A stretch of DNA of 64,000 nucleotides, taken from Roseibium aggregatum IAM 12614. Lineage in GTDB: Bacteria > Pseudomonadota > Alphaproteobacteria > Rhizobiales > Stappiaceae. The notes below the pieces were generated by a model, which made no database searches, was not told the origin of the DNA, and saw only the letters and a program-made list of their open reading frames with translations. The DNA lies in assembly GCF_000168975.1 (NCBI RefSeq), contig NZ_AAUW01000011.1:169140-233139 (forward strand), written 5' to 3'. Positions within the stretch are counted from its first letter, which is position 1. Every line of letters begins with the position of its first letter. The translations under genes were made by a program, and so were the position numbers. Shown here one piece after another: positions 18,191 to 26,976 of the stretch.

Positions 18191-18240
18191 ATTAACCAGG
18201 CAGTACATTTCTCTTGACTGAATTAACTGGTTAGTACAAT
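18191..18240. promoter_or_regulatory. Direct-repeat operator and promoter between tetR and the quinate operon
   Basis: Two related 17-bp sites, 18191-18207 and 18222-18238, share ATTAAC and AGTACA ends (13 of 17 identical) and start 31 bp apart, three helical turns. Each has a partly palindromic centre (TTAAC/GTTA). A promoter-like TTGACT (18214-18219) and TACAAT (18235-18240) overlap the second site, with a short 15-base spacer. Binding by the TetR protein would block transcription. Confidence 0.6.
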
Positions 18241-18320
18241 TTGATTGTCAGGAGACGATATCTCCTGCCAGACAGACCCCGAAAACGGGGCGCCAAATGA
18301 GGTTTCTGGGAGGAACCTGA

Positions 18321-19205
18321 GTGGAAGCTGCAAGTAACATCGTACTGGCCGGTCTGATCGGACGGGGCATTGCCCGCTCGAGAACGCCGGAAATGCATAT
18401 GGCCGAAGCGGCAGCTCAAAGCCTGCGCGGCGTCTATCGCATTATCGATGTCGATACGCTTCCCGAGGGAGAACAGAACCTGAAAGCTATTGTGCACGCG
18501 GCCGAAGTGACCGGTTTCAACGGTCTCAACGTCACCTACCCGTTCAAGATGGAAGTGATCCCGCTGCTGGACCAGTTGTCGCCCAATGCGGCCGCTGTCG
18601 GCTCGGTCAACACCATCGTGTTCCGGGATGGAAAGCGCATTGGCCACAACACCGACCTTTGGGGATTTGCCGAGAGTTTTCGCCAGAACATGATCGGCTC
18701 CTCCTTGGAGACGGTTCTTCTCATCGGCGCCGGTGGGGCCGGTGTTGCGGTTGCCCACGCGCTGGCGGACTGCGGTGTCCAGCACCTGAAGATCTTCGAC
18801 GTCGACACTGCGCGCGTGGAGCAGCTTGCCCGGCTGGTTCTCTCAAACCGTCAGGGACTGACCGTCGAACCGGTTGCCGAACTTGATGCGGCAACCTGCA
18901 CCGGCCTGTCCGGGGTCGTCAATGCAAGCCCGGTCGGCATGGCCAAGACACCTGGAACGCCGTTCCCGCTTGCACTGCTCAAGCCCGACATGTGGGTTGC
19001 CGACATTGTCTATTTCCCGCTGGAAACAGAACTTCTGGCAGGAGCAAGAAAGCTCGGCTGCCGGGTGCTGCCCGGCTCCGGCATGGCGGTGTTCCAGGCC
19101 GTACGGGCCTTTGAACTCTTTACCGGCCACCGGGCCGATCCGGTCCGGATGAAGGCGGCATTCGACGCCTTCGATGAAATGCCGCGGGAAACCGCGGAAG
19201 CTTAG
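18321..19205 (+). CDS. Catabolic shikimate/quinate dehydrogenase (AroE family)
   Basis: AroE-type enzymes oxidise shikimate to 3-dehydroshikimate or quinate to 3-dehydroquinate. The substrate site is visible as GLIGRGIARSRTPEMH (Ser region), NVTYPFKMEVIPLLD (catalytic Lys) and NTDLWGF (Asp); the nucleotide loop is LIGAGGAGVAVAHAL followed by IFDVDTARVEQL, where Asp favours NAD+. The start is GTG 18321 with GGGAGG seven bases upstream. As first gene of an operon with a TRAP importer and a dehydroshikimate dehydratase, it should be catabolic, not the biosynthetic aroE. Confidence 0.88.
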   Translation: MEAASNIVLAGLIGRGIARSRTPEMHMAEAAAQSLRGVYRIIDVDTLPEGEQNLKAIVHAAEVTGFNGLNVTYPFKMEVIPLLDQLSPNAAAVGSVNTIVFRDGKRIGHNTDLWGFAESFRQNMIGSSLETVLLIGAGGAGVAVAHALADCGVQHLKIFDVDTARVEQLARLVLSNRQGLTVEPVAELDAATCTGLSGVVNASPVGMAKTPGTPFPLALLKPDMWVADIVYFPLETELLAGARKLGCRVLPGSGMAVFQAVRAFELFTGHRADPVRMKAAFDAFDEMPRETAEA

Positions 19206-19278
19206 CCCCTGCCGCTTTCACATCATCAGGGAAGCGGAAATGGTCTTTTTGAAAATGTTACGCAAACGGGAGGAAGTC

Positions 19279-20286
19279 ATGCGTTTCAAATTCACATCCC
19301 TGGCAGCCACTGCCCTTCTCACACTTGGCCTTGCGGCTGCGGCCCAGGCACAGACAATCCGTCTGGCCCACGTCGATCCGGACGAATGGACCGCCTCCAA
19401 GAAAGGTGCAGCCGCTCATATCTTCAAGAACATCGTCGAAGGCGAAACCGATCTGACGGTGGAGCTGTTTCCGGCCGGTGCGCTGGGCAACGAAGACGAG
19501 CTGGTCGCTCAGGCTCAGGACAACCTGACCCAGGTGGTTCTGGTGTCCGGTGCCATGTCCAAGGCCTGCCCCGCGGCGTCCGTTCTGGACATTCCCTACA
19601 CCTTCTCTTCGGCAACCATTGCCTGGGACGTGCTGGATGGTGACTTCGGCGATGCCCTTGCCGAACACTGCCTTGCACAGACCGGCCTGCGCACGCTCGC
19701 CTACGGAGAAACCGGCTTCCGGAACTTTACCAACGGCACCCGCGAAATCCGGACACCTGCGGACATGGAAGGCCTGAAATTCCGCGTGCAGCCGATCCCG
19801 CTCTACGTGGAAATGGTGAAAGGCCTCGGCGGCGAGCCGACCCCGATCGCCTGGACCGAACTGCCTAACGCACTGTCCACCGGCGTCGTTGACGGCCAGG
19901 AAAACCCGGTCGGCGTGATCTACAACAACGGCCTGCACAAACTGCAGAAATACATGACGCTCGACGGCCACGTCTATGCCGCCGACTTCATCCTGATCTC
20001 CGACGAGTTCTACCAGTCGCTCACCCCGGCTCAGCAGGCCGTGGTCGCCCGTGCGGCGCGCATTGCCGGCAACATGGGCCGTTCCATCCAGCAGTGGAGC
20101 ACGGCTGAAGGCGTGAACAAGGTTCAGGCTGAAGGCATGCAGGTCTACTCTCCGACGGCTGACGAAATCGCAGCCTTCGCTGAAAAGGCCCAGCCGGCGG
20201 TTGTTGAATATCTGCGCGGCGAACTGGGTGAAGACGCTGTCTGGATCGACCGCCTGCAGGAATCCGTTGCTGCTGCAAGCCAGTAA
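19279..20286 (+). CDS. dctP: TRAP transporter substrate-binding protein (DctP)
   Basis: DctP proteins capture organic acids in the periplasm. The signal peptide (FTSLAATALLTLGLAAAAQA) is followed by TIRLAHVDPDEWTASKKGAA; the carboxylate-binding Arg lies in MEGLKFRVQPIPLYVEM, and TELPNALSTGVVDGQENPVG is the family motif. I take ATG 19279 with GGGAGGA in front; the frame is open farther upstream, overlapping the dehydrogenase, but that would bury the signal peptide. The neighbours point to quinate or shikimate as the substrate. Confidence 0.93.
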   Translation: MRFKFTSLAATALLTLGLAAAAQAQTIRLAHVDPDEWTASKKGAAAHIFKNIVEGETDLTVELFPAGALGNEDELVAQAQDNLTQVVLVSGAMSKACPAASVLDIPYTFSSATIAWDVLDGDFGDALAEHCLAQTGLRTLAYGETGFRNFTNGTREIRTPADMEGLKFRVQPIPLYVEMVKGLGGEPTPIAWTELPNALSTGVVDGQENPVGVIYNNGLHKLQKYMTLDGHVYAADFILISDEFYQSLTPAQQAVVARAARIAGNMGRSIQQWSTAEGVNKVQAEGMQVYSPTADEIAAFAEKAQPAVVEYLRGELGEDAVWIDRLQESVAAASQ

Positions 20287-20297
20287 ACCGCTCAAGA

Positions 20298-20388
20298 CCT
20301 CGGGCGGTTTGCCGCCCGGGGTTCTGGACTGTTGGTAAGGATCAGCTTTTGGCTGTTCAATCAAAGTCAGTTGAATAGCCAAAAGCTG
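20298..20388 (+). other. Two strong hairpins between dctP and dctQ
   Basis: The first is a 10-bp stem (20298-20307 with 20312-20321, loop TTTG, one G-U). The second is an 18-bp stem (20343-20360 with 20371-20388, one G-U) with a 10-base loop. Neither is followed by a T-run, so they are less likely terminators than processing or stabilising elements that keep the binding-protein mRNA more abundant than the permease mRNA. Confidence 0.7.
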
Positions 20389-20407
20389 AACGAGCAGGAC
20401 CTGGAAC

Positions 20408-20941
20408 ATGAAAACGGTCAACGAATTTGCCCGGCGCCTGTTTGCGCTCGGAGCCGGCCTGTCGATGGCCCTCGTCTTCGCCATCATCTTCGTCAATTCT
20501 CTGCGCCGCTACACGGTCGGCCAATCGGTTTCCTGGGGCGAGGAACTGCCGATCTATCTGACCATCTACGGTGTCATGTTCGGCCTTGCACTTGCCTATC
20601 TGCAGGACAGGCACATCCGCTTCACGGTGCTGACAGATTTTCTCTCCGTGTCCGTTCGTGAAAAGCTTTTCGCAGCCGTCGACCTGATCAGCTTTGCGAC
20701 CGGTGTCGCCCTCGCCTTTTCCGGGCACGCCTTTGCGGTTCGCCGGGGCAATCTCGATGCTTCGGGCCTGAAATCGGCAGGCAACTGGCTTGCGGAAACC
20801 ACCGGCATCGACGCGCTGGTCTGGGTCGCCAAGGTCGGCACCTGGCAATATGCCATCGCTATCGGCGGAGCACTGCTGGCCGTGGCAGCCGCTCTCAAGT
20901 TCTTCGAACGTATCTCGGCGATCAAGGCGGTGCAGGCATGA
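20408..20941 (+). CDS. dctQ: TRAP transporter small permease (DctQ)
   Basis: The 177-residue protein has four predicted membrane helices, with the family motif region SVSWGEELPIYLTIYGVMFGLALAYLQDRHI in the middle. It is the small membrane subunit that pairs with DctM. The stop overlaps the dctM start in ATGA (20938-20941), giving coupled translation. Confidence 0.92.
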   Translation: MKTVNEFARRLFALGAGLSMALVFAIIFVNSLRRYTVGQSVSWGEELPIYLTIYGVMFGLALAYLQDRHIRFTVLTDFLSVSVREKLFAAVDLISFATGVALAFSGHAFAVRRGNLDASGLKSAGNWLAETTGIDALVWVAKVGTWQYAIAIGGALLAVAAALKFFERISAIKAVQA

Positions 20942-22212
20942 TCTACGCAATCCTCCTCATCGGGCTCGCCACCGGCGTTCCAATCGCTCTTGCGATCATT
21001 GCGGCCCTGCTGGTGTTCATGGGCTACGGCGAAGCGCCCTATTCCCTGCGCGTGGTCGCAACGGAAATGTTCAAGGGAATGAACTCCTTTCCCCTACTTG
21101 CCATTCCGCTCTTCGTGCTGGCAGGCGAGGTCATGAACGAAAGCGGCATCACCAGCCGCATCATCGCCTTCGCCAATGTGCTGGTCGGCCGGTTGCGCGC
21201 CGGTCTGGCGCTCGTCAACATCTGGGCCTCGGTGATCTTCGCAGGTCTTTCCGGCTCCGCCGTTGCCGACACATCCGCCATCGGCCGGGTCTTCATTCCC
21301 GAGATGGAAAAACACGGCTATTCCCGTCCCTTCGCGGCAGCCTTGACGGCGGCCTCCTCCGTCATCGGGCCGATCATTCCGCCGTCCATTCCGGTGATCA
21401 TCTACGCGCTGATCGTCTCTGGTGTCTCCGTACCGGCCCTGTTTCTTGCCGGCATCATCCCGGGCATTCTGCTGGCAATATTCCTCTCCGTCTTCGTGAT
21501 GCTGACCGTGAAGGTCGATCACGGCGACCAGGCAGTAGGACTGACAGCGGAACCGGCCAGCAAGGCCATCCTGGGCGGCATCCTGCCACTGCTGATGCCG
21601 GTATTTGTCGTCGGCTCCATCCTGCTCGGCATCGTGACGCCGACGGAGGCGGCAAGTTTCGCCGTCGCTTATGCGCTTTTCCTCGGCATCTTCGTCTACC
21701 GCAACATCAAGCTGTCTGCCCTGCCGCGCCTTTTCTCCGAAGCCATGCGCGACAGTGCTGTCATCCTGATCATCATCGCCGCGGTTTCCGCCGCGAACTG
21801 GCTGCTGACCTACAACCGCGTGCCCAACATGCTGACCGACTGGGTGCTGCTGAACGTGGACAGCAAGACCACGTTCCTGATAGCTACCATTCTCCTGTTC
21901 CTGTTTGTCGGCCTGTTTCTGGAAGGCATCGCCGCCATGCTGGTGCTCGTGCCCATCCTGCACCCGATTGCCGTCGGCATGGGCGTCGACCCGGTCCACT
22001 TCGGCATCCTTGTCATCTTCAACCTGATGATCGGCCTGATCACCCCGCCGCTCGGCCTCTGTCTGTTCGTTGCCGAAGGCATTGCCCAGGTGGGAATGGC
22101 CCGGCTGACCATGGCCATCCTGCCGTTCTTCTTCGTTGAGGTACTGGTACTGCTCCTCCTCACCTTTGTGCCGGAAACGGTCATCTGGCTGCCCCGCGTT
22201 ATGGGCTACTGA
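20938..22212 (+). CDS. dctM: TRAP transporter large permease (DctM)
   Basis: The 424-residue protein is the ion-coupled transport subunit (DctM family, about 12 helices). Family signatures include MNSFPLLAIPLFVLAGEVMN, FAGLSGSAVADTSAIG and SSVIGPIIPPSIPVIIYA in the first half, and GMGVDPVHFGILVIFNLMIGLITPPLG in the second. It works with DctP and DctQ of this operon to import, by inference, quinate or shikimate with sodium. Confidence 0.93.
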   Translation: MIYAILLIGLATGVPIALAIIAALLVFMGYGEAPYSLRVVATEMFKGMNSFPLLAIPLFVLAGEVMNESGITSRIIAFANVLVGRLRAGLALVNIWASVIFAGLSGSAVADTSAIGRVFIPEMEKHGYSRPFAAALTAASSVIGPIIPPSIPVIIYALIVSGVSVPALFLAGIIPGILLAIFLSVFVMLTVKVDHGDQAVGLTAEPASKAILGGILPLLMPVFVVGSILLGIVTPTEAASFAVAYALFLGIFVYRNIKLSALPRLFSEAMRDSAVILIIIAAVSAANWLLTYNRVPNMLTDWVLLNVDSKTTFLIATILLFLFVGLFLEGIAAMLVLVPILHPIAVGMGVDPVHFGILVIFNLMIGLITPPLGLCLFVAEGIAQVGMARLTMAILPFFFVEVLVLLLLTFVPETVIWLPRVMGY

Positions 22213-22229
22213 ACCCACGGAAGGTCCCC

Positions 22230-24122
22230 ATGAAAACCGCCATCGCCACCGTCTCCATCGCAGGTGACCTTGCCGAAAAGCTCAGCGCAATCGCGGCTGC
22301 CGGCTTCGATGGTGTCGAGATCTTCGAAAACGACTTCCTCGCCTTCGACCGCAATCCGAAGGATGTTGGCCAGATGGTCCGTGACCACGGTCTGGAGATC
22401 TCGCTTTTTCAGCCCTTCCGCGACTTTGAGGGCATGCCCGAGCCGCAGCGCAGCCGGACCTTCGCCCGCGCAGAACGCAAGTTCGACCTGATGCAGGAAA
22501 TGGGTGCGGATCTTGTGCTGATCTGCTCCAACGTCTCTCCCATCGCGCTTGGCGGTATCGATCGCGCCGCGGACGATCTTGCAGAACTCGGCGACCTTGC
22601 CGCCAAAAGCGGTATCCGCATCGGCTACGAGGCCCTCGCCTGGGGACGTTTCGTCAACGACCACCGTGATGCCTGGGAAATCGTCAGAAGGGCCGACCAC
22701 CCCAACGTGGGCCTGATCCTGGATTCCTTCCACACCCTCGCCCGCAAGACCGACCCGGATACGATCCGGGCCATTCCGGGCGACAAGATCTTCTTCGTCC
22801 AGCTTGCCGACGCGCCGAACTTCAACATGGACCTGCTCTACTGGAGCCGCCATTTCCGCAACATGCCCGGCGAAGGCGATCTGGACGTAACCGGCTTCAT
22901 GCGGGCCGTGGCGGCAACCGGCTATGACGGTGTGCTATCGCTGGAGATCTTCAACGACCAGTTCCGCGGCGGCTCGCCGAAGTCGATCGCTGTCGACGGC
23001 TACCGCTCGCTGCTTTACCTGATGGACCAGGTCCGGCGTACCGAGCCCGGCATCCGGATCCCCGTCCCCGATATGCCCGACAGGATACCGGTTGCCGGTA
23101 TCGAATTCATTGAATTTGCCGCCGACCGCAAGGAAGCAAACGACCTGTCATCCATGCTGACGACGCTCGGCTTCCACAAGGCCGGCAAGCATGTCTCCAA
23201 GGACGTCGAACTCTGGCGGCAGGGCAGCATCAACATCCTCATCAACACCGACCCGCACGGCTTCGCCCATGCGTCCTACATCTCCCATGGCACCAATGTC
23301 TGCGACATCGGCCTGAAGGTTGCCGATGCTTCCGCAACCGTAGACCGCGCCGAGACGCTTGGGGCCAAAACCTTCGAACAGCCGGTCGGTCCGGGCGAAC
23401 TCAAAATTCCGGCGATCCGCGCGCTTGGCGGCAGCGTCATCCACTTCGTTGACGACAGCAAGGATCTGTCACGGGTCTGGGAAATTGACTTCGAGCCGAT
23501 TGGTCAGGGCGGTGCGGCAGGCGACGCCGGTCTGATCCGCATCGACCACCTCGCCGAGACCATGAACTACGACGAGATGCTCACCTGGCTTCTGTTCTAC
23601 CGGTCGATCTTCGACACCGAAAAGACCGCCATGGTGGATGTCATCGACCCGGCTGGTCTCGTCCGCAGCCAGGCCATCGAGAACGACGACGGCAGCCTGC
23701 GGATCACGCTCAACGGGGCGGAAAACCGCAAGACTCTCGCCGGGCACTTCATCTCGGAGGGTTTCGGCTCAGGTGTCCAGCACATTGCCTTCGTAACCGC
23801 CGACATCTTCAAGACGGTGAAAGCCCTGAAAGCCAAAGGCTTTACACCGCTGGTGATATCGCCGAACTACTATGACGATCTGGACGCCCGGTTCGGGCTC
23901 GAGGAAGACTTCCTCAACGACCTGAAAAGCTCGGGCATTCTCTATGACCGGGACGGGACCCGCGAGTACTTCCAGCTCTACAGCCCCACCTACGGCGAAG
24001 GCTTCTTCTTCGAGATCGTCGAGCGCCGTGGCGGCTACAAGGGCTACGGCGCCGCCAACGCCCAGTTCCGCATCGCTGCCCAGAAACGCCACTTCCGCGC
24101 GAAGGGCATGCCGGCAAGGTAG
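22230..24122 (+). CDS. quiC: 3-Dehydroshikimate dehydratase, bifunctional with HPPD-like domain
   Basis: Residues 1 to about 280 are a xylose-isomerase-like TIM barrel (AGFDGVEIFENDFLA, LILDSFHTLARKTDP, LSLEIFNDQFRGGSP) that in QuiC/AsbF/QsuB dehydrates 3-dehydroshikimate to protocatechuate. Residues about 290-625 are two VOC units as in 4-hydroxyphenylpyruvate dioxygenase (FIEFAADRKEANDLSSML, RIDHLAETMNYDEMLTWLLFYRSIF, GVQHIAFVTADIF, TYGEGFFFEIVERRGG). The fused form is known in bacterial QuiC1 enzymes, where only the barrel activity is established. It completes the shikimate-to-protocatechuate route of this operon. Confidence 0.9.
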   Translation: MKTAIATVSIAGDLAEKLSAIAAAGFDGVEIFENDFLAFDRNPKDVGQMVRDHGLEISLFQPFRDFEGMPEPQRSRTFARAERKFDLMQEMGADLVLICSNVSPIALGGIDRAADDLAELGDLAAKSGIRIGYEALAWGRFVNDHRDAWEIVRRADHPNVGLILDSFHTLARKTDPDTIRAIPGDKIFFVQLADAPNFNMDLLYWSRHFRNMPGEGDLDVTGFMRAVAATGYDGVLSLEIFNDQFRGGSPKSIAVDGYRSLLYLMDQVRRTEPGIRIPVPDMPDRIPVAGIEFIEFAADRKEANDLSSMLTTLGFHKAGKHVSKDVELWRQGSINILINTDPHGFAHASYISHGTNVCDIGLKVADASATVDRAETLGAKTFEQPVGPGELKIPAIRALGGSVIHFVDDSKDLSRVWEIDFEPIGQGGAAGDAGLIRIDHLAETMNYDEMLTWLLFYRSIFDTEKTAMVDVIDPAGLVRSQAIENDDGSLRITLNGAENRKTLAGHFISEGFGSGVQHIAFVTADIFKTVKALKAKGFTPLVISPNYYDDLDARFGLEEDFLNDLKSSGILYDRDGTREYFQLYSPTYGEGFFFEIVERRGGYKGYGAANAQFRIAAQKRHFRAKGMPAR

Positions 24123-24197
24123 GTTACGGAACGAGCGCGGGGCTGATGCAGCGACACGAGCGCCAGTCAGTCACGCCCCCGCGGCCCCACACACACG

Positions 24198-24304
24198 ACC
24201 TCATCCTGAGGAAGCGCGAAGCGCTGTCTCGAAGGATGGGCTGCTCGCTCGGAATGTGCCGCACATCCTTCGAGACGCCGCGTTGCTGCTCCTCAGGATG
24301 AGGT
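24198..24304. repeat. Intergenic palindromic (mosaic) repeat
   Basis: The outer arms CCTCATCCTGAGGA and TCCTCAGGATGAGG frame a second complementary pair (GTCTCGAAGGATG near 24226-24238 and CATCCTTCGAGAC near 24264-24276). The 107-bp unit could form a long hairpin. Similar CTCATCCTGAGG/TCTCGAAGGATG sequences are widespread intergenic elements in rhizobial relatives. It lies between convergent operons and may act as a bidirectional terminator or mRNA end. Confidence 0.75.
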
Positions 24305-24330
24305 TTTGGGTTCGTTAGAGCATACGCCCC

Positions 24331-25056
24331 CTACCGCCCGGTCTTCTGCCGCCAGGCTTCGTATTTCTGGACGTTCTCTTCCTTGGTCGGCGGATAGAGG
24401 CCGATGATCGGCGTACCGGCTTTCACTTCTTCCAGCACGAAATCCTCAAAACTCTCCATCCCGGTGCATTCGTCCGCCAGCTCTTCGGCCAGATGCGCCG
24501 GGATCACCATGACGCCGTCCTTGTCGCCGACCAGCACGTCACCCGGGAAGACCGGGGCGTCGCCGCAAGAGATCGGCACGTTGATGTCCAGCGCTTCATG
24601 CAGGGTCAGGTTTGTGGGCGCTGACGGCTTGGCGTAATAGGCGGGCATGTCGAGCGCGCCGATGCCTTCTGCATCCCGGAACCCACCGTCGGAGACAACA
24701 CCGGCGGCACCGCGCAGGGCCAGCCGCGTAATCAGGATGGAGCCTGCCGTTGCCGCGCGTGCATCCTTGCGGGCATCCATCACCAGCACATGACCCGGCG
24801 GGCAGGTTTCCATGGCAACCCGCTGCGGATGATCCGGATTGCGGAAGACCGTGATCGGATTGCGGTCTTCCCGCGCGGGGATATAGCGCAGCGTGAAGGC
24901 CTGGCCGACCATGTTTTCGTCTTTCGGGGCGACTGGCACCACGCCCTGGATGAACTGGTTGCGCAGGCCGCGCTTGTAGAGCGCCGTCGCGATTGAGGCG
25001 GTCGAAACGTTCTTCAGCTTCGCACGGGTGTCGTCGGAAAGAGTGTAGTCGCTCAT
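24331..25056 (-). CDS. RraA-like protein (HMG/CHA aldolase family)
   Basis: This family includes RNase E inhibitor RraA and oxaloacetate decarboxylase/4-hydroxy-4-methyl-2-oxoglutarate aldolases. The 241 residues show VSTASIATALYKRG at the N-terminus, GSILITRLALRGAAGVVSDG and FRDAEGIGALDMPAYY (R-D pair that binds the oxo-acid and metal), and GDVLVGDKDGVMVIP. Co-transcription with an IlvD/Edd dehydratase and a TRAP importer suggests cleavage of a dehydrated sugar acid rather than RNase control. ATG 25056 has GAGGAC upstream; the longer open frame overlaps the dehydratase. Confidence 0.85.
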   Translation of the reverse strand: MSDYTLSDDTRAKLKNVSTASIATALYKRGLRNQFIQGVVPVAPKDENMVGQAFTLRYIPAREDRNPITVFRNPDHPQRVAMETCPPGHVLVMDARKDARAATAGSILITRLALRGAAGVVSDGGFRDAEGIGALDMPAYYAKPSAPTNLTLHEALDINVPISCGDAPVFPGDVLVGDKDGVMVIPAHLAEELADECTGMESFEDFVLEEVKAGTPIIGLYPPTKEENVQKYEAWRQKTGR

Positions 25057-25063
25057 GGTGTCC

Positions 25064-26797
25064 TCAGAAGATATCGGGTTCGCCGGCGGTCCGGCCGAAA
25101 TCGGATTGCAGGAAATCGAAGTCACAGCCCTTGTCGGCCTGGGTGACATGCCGCTGGAAGAGATAGCCGTAACCGCGCTCGTATCGCGGCACAGGCGCTT
25201 TCCAGGCGGCCTTGCGAGCATCCAGTTCCGCCTCGTCCACCACCATGTCGAGGCGGCGGTTGGCAAGATCCAGCCGGACGGTGTCGCCGGTCTTCAGCAG
25301 CGCCAGAGGTCCGCCGACATAGCTTTCCGGCGCCACATGAAGCACGCAGGCACCATAGGAGGTGCCGGACATGCGCGCATCGGAGATCCGCAGCATGTCG
25401 CGGTGCCCCTGCTTGATCAGCGCCTTGGGGATCGGCAGCATGCCCCATTCGGGAAAACCCGGCCCGCCCTGAGGCCCGGCATTGCGGAGCACAAGAACGT
25501 GGTCCGGGGTGACCTCCAGAGTCTCGTCATCGATGGCCGCCTTCATTTCCGGATAGCTGTCGAAGACCAGCGCCGGTCCTTCGTGATAATGGAACTTCGG
25601 ATCGCAGGCCGCCGGTTTTATGACCGCCCCATCCGGACATAGGTTTCCCCGCAGAACGGCAAGCGAGCCTTCCCGGTAGACCGGATTGGACAGCGGACGA
25701 ATGACATCGTCGTTATAGACAACCGCCCCTTCCAGGTTCTCTCCCAGCGTCTTGCCCGTGATGGTCAAGGCGGAAAGTTCCAGCCGATCCTCGATCTGCT
25801 TCATCAGCGCCCGCAGCCCGCCCGCATAGAAGAAATCCTCCATCAGGTAGTCCTTGCCGGAGGGCCGCACATTGGCGATCAGCGGCGTCACCCGGCCGAG
25901 GGCGTCCAGATCGTCGAGGGAGAGATCCACGCCTGCCCGACGCGCCATGGCGATAAGATGCACGACAGCGTTGGTGGAACAGCCGGTGGCCATGGCAACG
26001 ACAGCGGCGTTCCTGCACGCGGCCTCCGTGACGATCCGGTCTGGCGTCAGGTCTTCCCAGACCATCTCGACGATGCGCCTGCCGCAATCGGCCCCCATGC
26101 GCTGGTGACCGCTGTCCACGGCCGGAATGGAAGACGCCCCAGGCAAGGTCAGGCCCATCGCATCGGCAATGGCCGTCATGGTCGAGGCAGTCCCCATGGT
26201 CATGCAGGTACCGGCGGAACGGGCGATGCCACCCTGGATTCCCAGCCATTCCTCGTCGGAAATATTGCCTGCCCGGCGTTCGTCCCAGTATTTCCAGGCA
26301 TCCGATCCCGACCCCAGGATCTTGCCTGCATAATTGCCACGCAGCATCGGGCCTGCCGGCAGATAGATCATTGGCACGCCAGCCGAGATTGCCCCCATGA
26401 CAAGACCGGGCGTGGTCTTGTCGCAGCCCCCCATCAGCACCACACCGTCCAGTGGGTGCGAGCGGATCATCTCCTCCGTCTCCATGGCCAGCATGTTGCG
26501 GTAGAGCATCGAGGTCGGTTTGGTGAAGCTTTCGTCAACCGAGAGCGACGGCATCTCGACGGGGAAACCGCCCGCCTGAAAGACGCCGCGCTTCACGTCC
26601 TGCACCCGCTCCTTGAAGTGGGCATGGCAGGTGTTCAGCTCCGACCAGGTGTTGAGCACACCGATCACCGGCTTGTCCCGGAAGTCTTCTTCCGAATAGC
26701 CGAGTTGCATCATCCGCGAGCGATGGCCGAAGCTGCGCAGGTCATCGGGGGAGAACCAGCGCGCGGAACGTAAGTCTTTTGGGGCTTTGTGCGTCAT
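25064..26797 (-). CDS. IlvD/Edd family dehydratase, sugar-acid (arabonate-type)
   Basis: These enzymes dehydrate aldonic acids or dihydroxy acids using an iron-sulfur cluster. Cluster cysteines are visible in LNTWSELNTCHAHF, VLMGGCDKTTPG and AGTCMTMGTASTM, and the substrate loop is MSGTSYGACVLHVAPES. The length of 577 residues and the sequence FGHRSRMMQLGYSEEDF fit the L-arabonate/D-xylonate/galactonate dehydratase branch rather than biosynthetic IlvD. Its neighbours are an RraA-like enzyme and a TRAP importer, so the operon probably takes up and breaks down a sugar acid. Confidence 0.9.
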   Translation of the reverse strand: MTHKAPKDLRSARWFSPDDLRSFGHRSRMMQLGYSEEDFRDKPVIGVLNTWSELNTCHAHFKERVQDVKRGVFQAGGFPVEMPSLSVDESFTKPTSMLYRNMLAMETEEMIRSHPLDGVVLMGGCDKTTPGLVMGAISAGVPMIYLPAGPMLRGNYAGKILGSGSDAWKYWDERRAGNISDEEWLGIQGGIARSAGTCMTMGTASTMTAIADAMGLTLPGASSIPAVDSGHQRMGADCGRRIVEMVWEDLTPDRIVTEAACRNAAVVAMATGCSTNAVVHLIAMARRAGVDLSLDDLDALGRVTPLIANVRPSGKDYLMEDFFYAGGLRALMKQIEDRLELSALTITGKTLGENLEGAVVYNDDVIRPLSNPVYREGSLAVLRGNLCPDGAVIKPAACDPKFHYHEGPALVFDSYPEMKAAIDDETLEVTPDHVLVLRNAGPQGGPGFPEWGMLPIPKALIKQGHRDMLRISDARMSGTSYGACVLHVAPESYVGGPLALLKTGDTVRLDLANRRLDMVVDEAELDARKAAWKAPVPRYERGYGYLFQRHVTQADKGCDFDFLQSDFGRTAGEPDIF

Positions 26798-26801
26798 GAT
26801 T

Positions 26802-26966
26802 TTATCCGGTGAAGGCGAAGGTCAGCCAGATGACGATGAGGGTGAAGACAAGGCCGGCAACTTCCGGCCAGTTGCCGAACCGGTCGTCGCGGCGTTCTTC
26901 GTCCGCGAAGTCTCCCGGTGCGATGTCCTCATCCTGTCGGGTGAGATCCTTGTCGGTTATTTTCAT
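26802..26966 (-). CDS. Small single-span membrane protein in the TRAP operon
   Basis: A 54-residue frame starts at ATG 26966 with a strong GAGGAGG five bases upstream, ten bases after the dctM stop and five bases before the dehydratase start. The N-terminal 35 residues are highly charged (DLTRQDEDIAPGDFADEERR) and the C-terminus is one hydrophobic helix (VAGLVFTLIVIWLTFAF). I do not recognise a family. Position and ribosome site argue that it is real, perhaps an accessory subunit of the transporter. Confidence 0.7.
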   Translation of the reverse strand: MKITDKDLTRQDEDIAPGDFADEERRDDRFGNWPEVAGLVFTLIVIWLTFAFTG

Positions 26967-26976
26967 CTCAACCTCC

